From Nageia nagi (lineage: Eukaryota; Pinophyta), in NCBI GenBank assembly GCA_050084985.1, contig JBITNC010000001.1, positions 188,108,001 to 188,172,000 on the forward strand: DNA of 64,000 nt. The letters run 5' to 3'. Below are positions 58,764 through 64,000 of this stretch, piece after piece (positions within the stretch are counted from its first letter, which is position 1; the number at the start of each line of letters is the position of its first letter). The position numbers and the translations under genes are program-made. Below the pieces are notes generated by a model. It worked only from the letters and a program-made list of their open reading frames with translations. It had not been told where the DNA came from and did not search any database.

Positions 58764-59942
58764 ATGGCTTCCAATAGCAACAACCCCTCATGGCCAATTC
58801 CTGAATTCAATGGTGAAGAATATGAGTATTGGTCTATCAAAATGAAGACATTACTCATTGGTAAACGCTTTTGGGAGATTGTAGAAGATGGCTATGATGA
58901 GCCAACTGATGGGTCTATTTTGCAAGGGGCTGAGAGGATTACAAGGAGAGAAGCTCAAAAGAAGAATTGTTGTGCTCTATATCATCTTCAAATGGCAATG
59001 GATAAGAGCATATTCCCAAGGATTGCTTCATGTACAACAGCCAAAGATGCATGGAAGGCTTTGAAGGATGGATACCAAGGAAGCAATCAAGTCAAGCAAG
59101 TGAGAATTCAAACTCTCAAGAGGGATTTTGAAAATCTCAAGATGAATGATGAAGAGAAGGTTATTGATTATTGTGTTAGAGTTCAAACTTGTGTCAACAA
59201 AATGAAGACACTTGGTGAAGAAATTGAAAATGAAGTGGTTGTAAAAAAAGTTTTGAGATCTCTTCTTCCAAAGTGGAATCCGATTGCAATCATTATTGAA
59301 GAGAGCAAAGATCTTGCTACTCTCTCTTATGATCAGCTAGTTGGTTCACTTATGTACCATGAAGAAAGACTACAAGATTCATCATCTTCAAGCTTTGGAG
59401 GTGGTGATGACAAGGCTTTTGCACTCAAAGAAGGGAAAGCCAATGTAAGTAGTCAAGGAAGAGGCCAAGGTAGAGGAAGAGGAAGAGGAAGGAAAGGTAG
59501 AGGCCAAGGTAGAGGTCAAGGAAGAGGCCAAGGAGGCCAACCACATCAGCAACAACAATCCAAAGCAAGTGACAAATCCAATAAGCAATGCTACTATTGC
59601 AATAAATTTGGGCACTATGTGAGAGAATGTAGATTGAAGGCTTCTCAAGAAAGGAGAAGTGCAAACTATGGAGAAGAGGATGCAAATCTTTTTTTGACAT
59701 ATGGGAAGGCTGATCCAAACATGAGTGAGACATGGCTACTTGATTCAGGAGCATCCAAGCATATGATGGGCAAAGGAGAGCTATTTGCTCACATTGATGA
59801 CTCCTTCAAGACAAAGATAAGAATTGGCGATAATAGCACATTACAAGTTGAAGGCATGGGTACCATGGAGGTTCCAACCAAAGAAGGAATGAAAAAGGTA
59901 AATCATGTTTACTTATTCCCAAACTTCAACATAACTTGTTAA
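58764..59942 (+). pseudogene. Copia gag-protease (element F)
   Basis: A 392-codon open frame starts at ATG 58764. Residues 1-220 form the UBN2/retrotrans_gag region of plant Copia elements (W-P-I-P-E-F-N-G-E-E-Y-E-Y-W near the start, then T-A-K-D-A-W-K-A-L and L-R-S-L-L-P-K-W). Residues about 230-262 are a strongly basic R-G-Q-G repeat, likely RNA-binding. A CCHC knuckle, C-Y-Y-C-N-K-F-G-H-Y-V-R-E-C, is at about residues 278-291. The protease begins W-L-L-D-S-G-A-S-K-H-M at about residue 327 with catalytic D-S-G intact. The frame ends at a TAA (59940) created by a frame change; the continuation is in the next frame. Confidence 0.92.
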
Positions 59943-61546
59943 GTATTGGACAAATCATGGAAAATAATTACAAGCTTGTTTTTGATGATGGAAAATGTGT
60001 AATTTATGATAAGAATAGGGGTAATAAGGTTGTTACCATTGTTCCAATGAGTGAGAACAAATTATTTCCTCTAAAATTTGGAAGCCAAGGGGCTGCACTT
60101 GCTAATGTGTCTATTGAAAATAAAAGTTGGTTGTGGCATTTGAGATATGGGCATCTCAATCACTCAAGCTTAAGGCTTTTGACATCTCATCAAATGGTAC
60201 ATGGGCTGCCAAAGGTGGATGAAATCAAAGATGTGTGTGGAGGTTGTGCTTTGGGAAAGCACCATAGATCAAGCTTTCCAAGAGGCCAAGCATGGAGAGC
60301 CTCTTATCCTCTTCAATTGGTACATTCAGATATATGTGGTCCAATGCAAACAAAAAGTATGGGTATGAATTCCTATTTCCTCACTTTCATTGATGATTTT
60401 TCAAGAATGTGTTGGATATTTTTCTTAAAAACTAAAGATCAAGCTCTTAGTTACTTCATGGAATTCAAGAATAATGTGGAAAAACAAAGTGGATATTTTA
60501 TAAAATGTCTAATAACTGATAGAGGAGGGGAGTATATATCAAATGAATTCATAAAATTTTGCAAAGATTGTGGAATTAAAAGGCAACTTACTACAAGTTT
60601 TACTCCTCAACAAAATGATGTGTGTGAAAGGAAAAATAGGACAATAGTGAATATGGCAAGAAGCATGTTGCATTCTCAAGATTTGGAATATATGTTTTGG
60701 GTTGATGCATGTAGAACAAGTGTTTACATTCTTAATAGGAGCCCAACTAAATCATTGGAAGGAATCACCCCCTATGAAGCATGGTATGAAAGAAAGCCAA
60801 ACGTTGCACATTTTAGAGTTTTTGGTTGTTTAGCATATGCACACATTCCTGATGTAAAAAGAAAAAAACTTGATCCAAAAAGCCAAGCATGTGTTTTTGT
60901 GGGTTATTGTGAAAATTCTAAGGCATATGGACTTTACAATCCAAAAACAAAGAAAATTGTAATATCAAGAGATGTGATTTTTGATGAAGGGGGAAAGAAT
61001 GATGGTCATCCAAAATTCATAGAAGAGGTTGGACCAGCCAATGAAGATTCTTCTAATAAGCCCAATAATGCAAATGTTGAGCCCACAAATGGCCAAGGCC
61101 AAGAGAGTCCTTCTTCACCTTGCACACCAAGTACCTCAAGCCCACCAAATCCATTGAGTCAAGCAAAGGAAAATATTAAAAAGTGGAAGAGAATTTTGGC
61201 AAATCATCCTTCTTCTAATATTTTAGATACAAATTTCACTAAGAGACTCACAAGAAGTCAAGCAAAAGAAATGGAAAATGTTGTATCTAGACTTGAAAAT
61301 TTGCATATGTATGGAGATGATGAAAATGAAGATCATAGTGGTGATATTGTCAATTATGCACTTATGACTAGCATTGATGTTGAGCCCTCTTGTTTTGAAA
61401 ATGCTTGTACTAATGATTTGTGGATGAAGGCAATGGAGGAAGAAATGCATTCTATTGAAAAGAATGAAACTTGGGAGCTTGTGGAGCTTCCAAAAGATAA
61501 GAAATGTATAGGTTGCAACCACTTCATTTTCAATTTTTTGAGTTAA
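59936..61546 (+). pseudogene. Copia integrase and RT start (element F)
   Basis: The frame continues from the protease with L-L-S-I-G-Q-I, so one extra base or two missing bases separate it from the gag-protease frame. Integrase zinc domain: W-H-L-R-Y-G-H-L-N-H, then C-G-G-C-A-L-G-K-H at about 60235-60265. Catalytic core: H-S-D-I-C-G-P, F-I-D-D-F-S-R, I-T-D-R-G-G-E-Y and P-Q-Q-N-D-V-C-E-R-K-N-R, so the D, D and E residues are kept. C-terminal: K-R-K-K-L-D-P-K-S and V-F-V-G-Y. The RT start is W-M-K-A-M-E-E-E-M-H-S-I, N-E-T-W-E-L-V and K-K-C-I-G; after that the family sequence (C-K-W-V-F) is lost and the frame ends in foreign sequence at 61546. This is a truncation. Confidence 0.92.
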
Positions 61547-62630
61547 AATTAGGTCTTCCCCCTCTTACAAGCAAGTGTACTCCACATAATGTCTTACAAC
61601 TAGCATTGACGTTAGGGTACCTACAAGAATAGAAAGACACCACATGAGTAATGATCCATAATGGGATAATATAACATATATCATATAAATTATTTAATAA
61701 CATGATATAAGATGATTATAATATAACACCTAAGCAAGGACACCTTAGAGGGACCAAATTTAGGTGTTAACAAAAAGATAAAAATAACTTCCTTATCTTA
61801 GCAGAGTTTGAAATAATAATTTTTTTATGATGTATTATGTCCTCTCTTTGTATTTATTGTGGGAGGATCATCTATGGAAATTTAATATGATCAAATACAA
61901 AGAACCTATCATGAGAGAACAAAAATAATATCTCTAAAGACCATATATATAGAGATGTTATTTTTGTTCTCTCATGATAGGTTCTTTACATTTGATCATA
62001 TTAGATTTTCATAGATAATACATCATTAGGAGCAGAAAGGATGAAATTAATATAATATAAAGGATAGAAAATTAATATCATCATGAGATACTATACCCCA
62101 TTCTTAGATACGTATGAGGAAGGACATCATCATGAGGTATTATGCCCCATTCTTAGATATATGATGGTTTATTTAGAATCTAAACAATAAAGAAAAAAGG
62201 ATACTAAGGATAGATGATAATTAATTTCCCAACTGATAAAGGAATCAAGGATAAAATTATAACATATTATCAAACATGTAAACAACGATTTTTTATCAAA
62301 TTATTATAAGTAACATAATCATAGTAATGTACTTATACAAATAAAAGAGATAAATATCGAGAAGAATCCTTATGTAGCTGCCTAGAAGGATGTCTCTAGG
62401 TCTAACATGATTCTTAGTAAATGTACAAAGAAGAAGAAGAGCATATCTAATGGATAATCTTCATGAAGATGAGCATCTTAATGCTTTCTAATATGATACA
62501 TAATGTACAAGGAGATTTATCACATTAAAGATCAACATGTCAAGACTCATTGAAATGATGGTGAGACAATCCAAAATTGAGATGCACTAGAGTGGAGGAA
62601 GCCAAAATAATGACCAATATTCAACTCTAC
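61547..62630 (+). repeat. Family G LTR/leader, second locus
   Basis: 61550-61765 aligns with 31905-32130 over ordered phrases (CTTCCCCCTCTTA; GTACCTACAAGAATAGAA; ATGATTATAATATAACACC). 61825-61930 aligns with 32265-32360 and 62025-62230 with parts of 32440-33060, including the 'CATCATGAGRTA-x-x-TRCCCCATTC' unit. It lies upstream of a Gypsy gag on the same strand, so it is probably the LTR and/or leader of that Gypsy family. I could not define LTR ends or a primer site. Confidence 0.55.
61826..62023. repeat. Inverted duplication, long hairpin
   Basis: Left arm 61826-61930 and right arm about 61944-62023 are near-perfect reverse complements over about 75 bp (core AACCTATCATGAGAGAACAA against TTGTTCTCTCATGATAGGTT), with a short ATATATA centre. 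The left arm has an extra ~31 bp (TCCTCTCTTTG...GGATC) missing from the right. The left arm aligns with family G at 32265-32360, so the right arm is the copy. Confidence 0.85.
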
Positions 62631-62632
62631 CA

Positions 62633-63020
62633 TTGACTAATCCTTTACCTTTCAACATTGAGGCCAAAGTGGAGATTTTAACTTTTAGAGGAGAGGTGGA
62701 TGTAGAGAAGTTGAATACTTGGTTGAAGCAACTAGGGGTATACTTCCAAGTGCAAGTTGTTTTTGATGATTCTACAAAAATCTCATTCATCAAATTGAAA
62801 TTAGGTGGACATTATTTGATGTGGTGGGAAGCTTATAGTGACTTGTTAAGGCATGAAAACCTATTACCTATTTCATCTCAAGTGGAATTCAAGGATTTGT
62901 TAAAGGGGAAATTTTATCCCTTGGGACATCACAAGAAGCAAATGATGAAATGGAAATTCCTAAGACAACAAAGAGGTTATATTATTCAAAAATACACTAT
63001 AGAGTTTAAAAAATAAGCCA
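62633..63020 (+). pseudogene. Gypsy gag capsid domain (family G)
   Basis: A 127-codon open frame from ATG 62633. It contains the Retrotrans_gag signature: L-T-F-R-G-E-V-D-V-E-K-L-N-T-W-L at about residues 16-31, L-K-L-G-G-H-Y-L-M-W-W-E at about 76-87, then W/F-K-D-L-L-K-G-K-F-Y-P-L-G and Q-R-G-Y-I-I-Q-K-Y-T-I-E-F-K-K. A stop (TAA at 63014) follows K-K, but the next codons keep the family sense, so the stop is probably a later mutation. It is the first coding part of a plus-strand Gypsy element that continues to the window end. Confidence 0.8.
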
Positions 63021-63110
63021 TTGTGTTGGTAATTTCTCTTAAAGATCCAAGTGTGTTGATGAACTACATTGGAGGTTTGCATTCTCATTTGTAAAAGTTA
63101 ATTATGTTGT

Positions 63111-64000
63111 TTGATATTATTAAACTTGATAAATTTAGTGTGCAAGCACAATATCTTGAGGAAAATGGGAAATAATAAAGGCAATTTGAGAACTCCAAAG
63201 GCATTGGCTCTAGTGGAAAATAAGAGAAAGGTAAAACTCATTACAAGGGAAAATGAAAATAATAACAAGAAAATAAGACTCCCACTGCCAAAAATATGAT
63301 AAGCATTGTTCTCATTACGATAAAGATGGACATGTTGTTGATACTTGTTGGGAACTTCATCCAGAACAGAAGGAGCAAACATTGGCAACCAGGAAAGTAA
63401 AGAGGAAGAGTAAGAAGAGTTTTATGGCAGCAAAAGGTGAGATAGTAAGTGATAGTTCTAATGTTGATAATAAGATCACTTGTGTTACTATGTAAAGGAA
63501 ATATGGTGCTAGTGAGGAACAACATAAAATACAGTTGTTTCATATTAAAATCAAAGTAAAGAGGATAAGGATAGACTCTATCTTTGATCTTGATTCCCAG
63601 GCCAACCTTATTACTGAGAGTTGGGTTAAAACATTAGGAATGGAGACTTTTTCTCATCCTCATCCATATCCTTTATGTTAGTTGAATAATGAAATCAACA
63701 TTGTAAGTTAATTTTTTCTATTAGTAAGAACTTCATTGATGAAGTGGTGGTTGGTGTAGTCCCTCTTAACATTTGTGGTGTTATTTTTGGTAACCTTGAT
63801 TTGTGGTACCAGGATATAATTTATTTCAAGAAATTGAACTAGTATCAACTTGTAAAGAATGGTATTTCTTATGACATCAATACTCATAGAAGTAGGCAAA
63901 AGATGAAGTTGGTGATAAAATTTAAGGATAATGGACTTATCAACTCTAGTAAGAGGTTCATGGTTTATATGATTCGGACAAAAGAAATTATAAAGTTTGG
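63111..64000 (+). pseudogene. Gypsy zinc knuckle and protease, broken
   Basis: After a basic linker (63111-63299), the zinc knuckle at 63303-63360 reads H-C-S-H-Y-D-K-D-G-H-V-V-D-T-C-W: the pattern C-x2-C-x4-H-x4-C with its second Cys changed to Tyr. E-L-H-P-E follows, as in related plant gags. The protease at about 63570-63850 has I-F-D-L-D-S-Q-A-N-L-I (family D-T/S-G-S-x-x-N-L-I; the Gly is replaced by Asp), then V-V-P-L-N-I-C-G-V-I-F-G-N-L-D-L, the expected 'plp-x-x-x-vllG...L' end. Stops interrupt at 63493 and 63838. The window ends before reverse transcriptase. Confidence 0.75.

Larger units (their letters stand above)
57282..61520 (+). mobile_element. Copia element F, 3' end missing
   Basis: A second Copia family: short 275-bp 5' LTR, exact primer site, 1.2-kb leader, then gag, protease, integrase and only the very start of reverse transcriptase. 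After K-K-C-I-G at about 61515 the sequence changes to family G DNA, and no 3' LTR is present in the window. Long open frames show that it is fairly young, with one frameshift at the protease-integrase join. Sequence and gag differ from the A/C family. Confidence 0.88.

Noticed and set aside
1-64000. An intact host gene cluster, defence system or biosynthetic operon
   Set aside because: All open frames with family features belong to retrotransposons, a LINE or captured fragments. I found no run of non-transposon genes.

Overview
This window looks like nuclear DNA from a land plant with a large, repeat-rich genome. It is very AT-rich and holds long decayed LTR retrotransposons, both Ty1/Copia and Ty3/Gypsy chromovirus, with plant-type initiator-Met primer sites. 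It also holds a CACTA-type DNA element and LINE remnants, and two stretches resemble fragments of pentatricopeptide-repeat (PPR) genes, a family greatly expanded in land plants. A gymnosperm would fit but the sequence does not prove it. I see no intact host gene, tRNA, rRNA or CRISPR array. Nearly every coding stretch is a broken piece of a transposon polyprotein.

Layout. 1-2100: minus-strand Gypsy gag remnant. 2700-7140: very old Copia gag-pol remnant (copy C). 7145-8430: another minus-strand gag remnant. 9041-13415: non-coding Copia-related LTR element (copy B). 13798-28366: 14.6-kb minus-strand Gypsy-like element (D) with target duplication GTGGT and a non-coding interior; its left LTR carries a CACTA element (14323-15434) and a 1.84-kb insertion (15650-17490). 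28372-29280: LINE fragment. 30560-33957 and 45411-47120: repeat-rich DNA (family G) split by a complete 11.4-kb chromovirus (E, 33958-45405, minus strand, target duplication TGTTG); E's right LTR contains a 523-bp solo-LTR-like insertion. 47121-55989: Copia element A, the youngest complete element, with 477-bp LTRs about 1.5% different. 55990-57280: minus-strand Gypsy gag remnant. 57282-61520: 5' part of a different Copia element (F). 61547-64000: family G again, followed by a plus-strand Gypsy gag-protease that runs off the window.

Relative age by LTR comparison (by eye): D about 15% different, E about 8%, A about 1.5%. Nesting agrees: D has been hit by later insertions, E sits inside G, and a solo LTR sits inside E.

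Most interesting points: (1) a seven-unit stem-loop array in the 3' untranslated part of Copia A, with one compensatory base-pair change; (2) PPR-like fragments inside Copia A and, independently, inside the CACTA element; (3) a 50-bp minisatellite in the LTRs of D whose copy number differs between the two LTRs (about 8 versus 4); (4) insertion boundaries defined to the base by target duplications and empty-site comparison.
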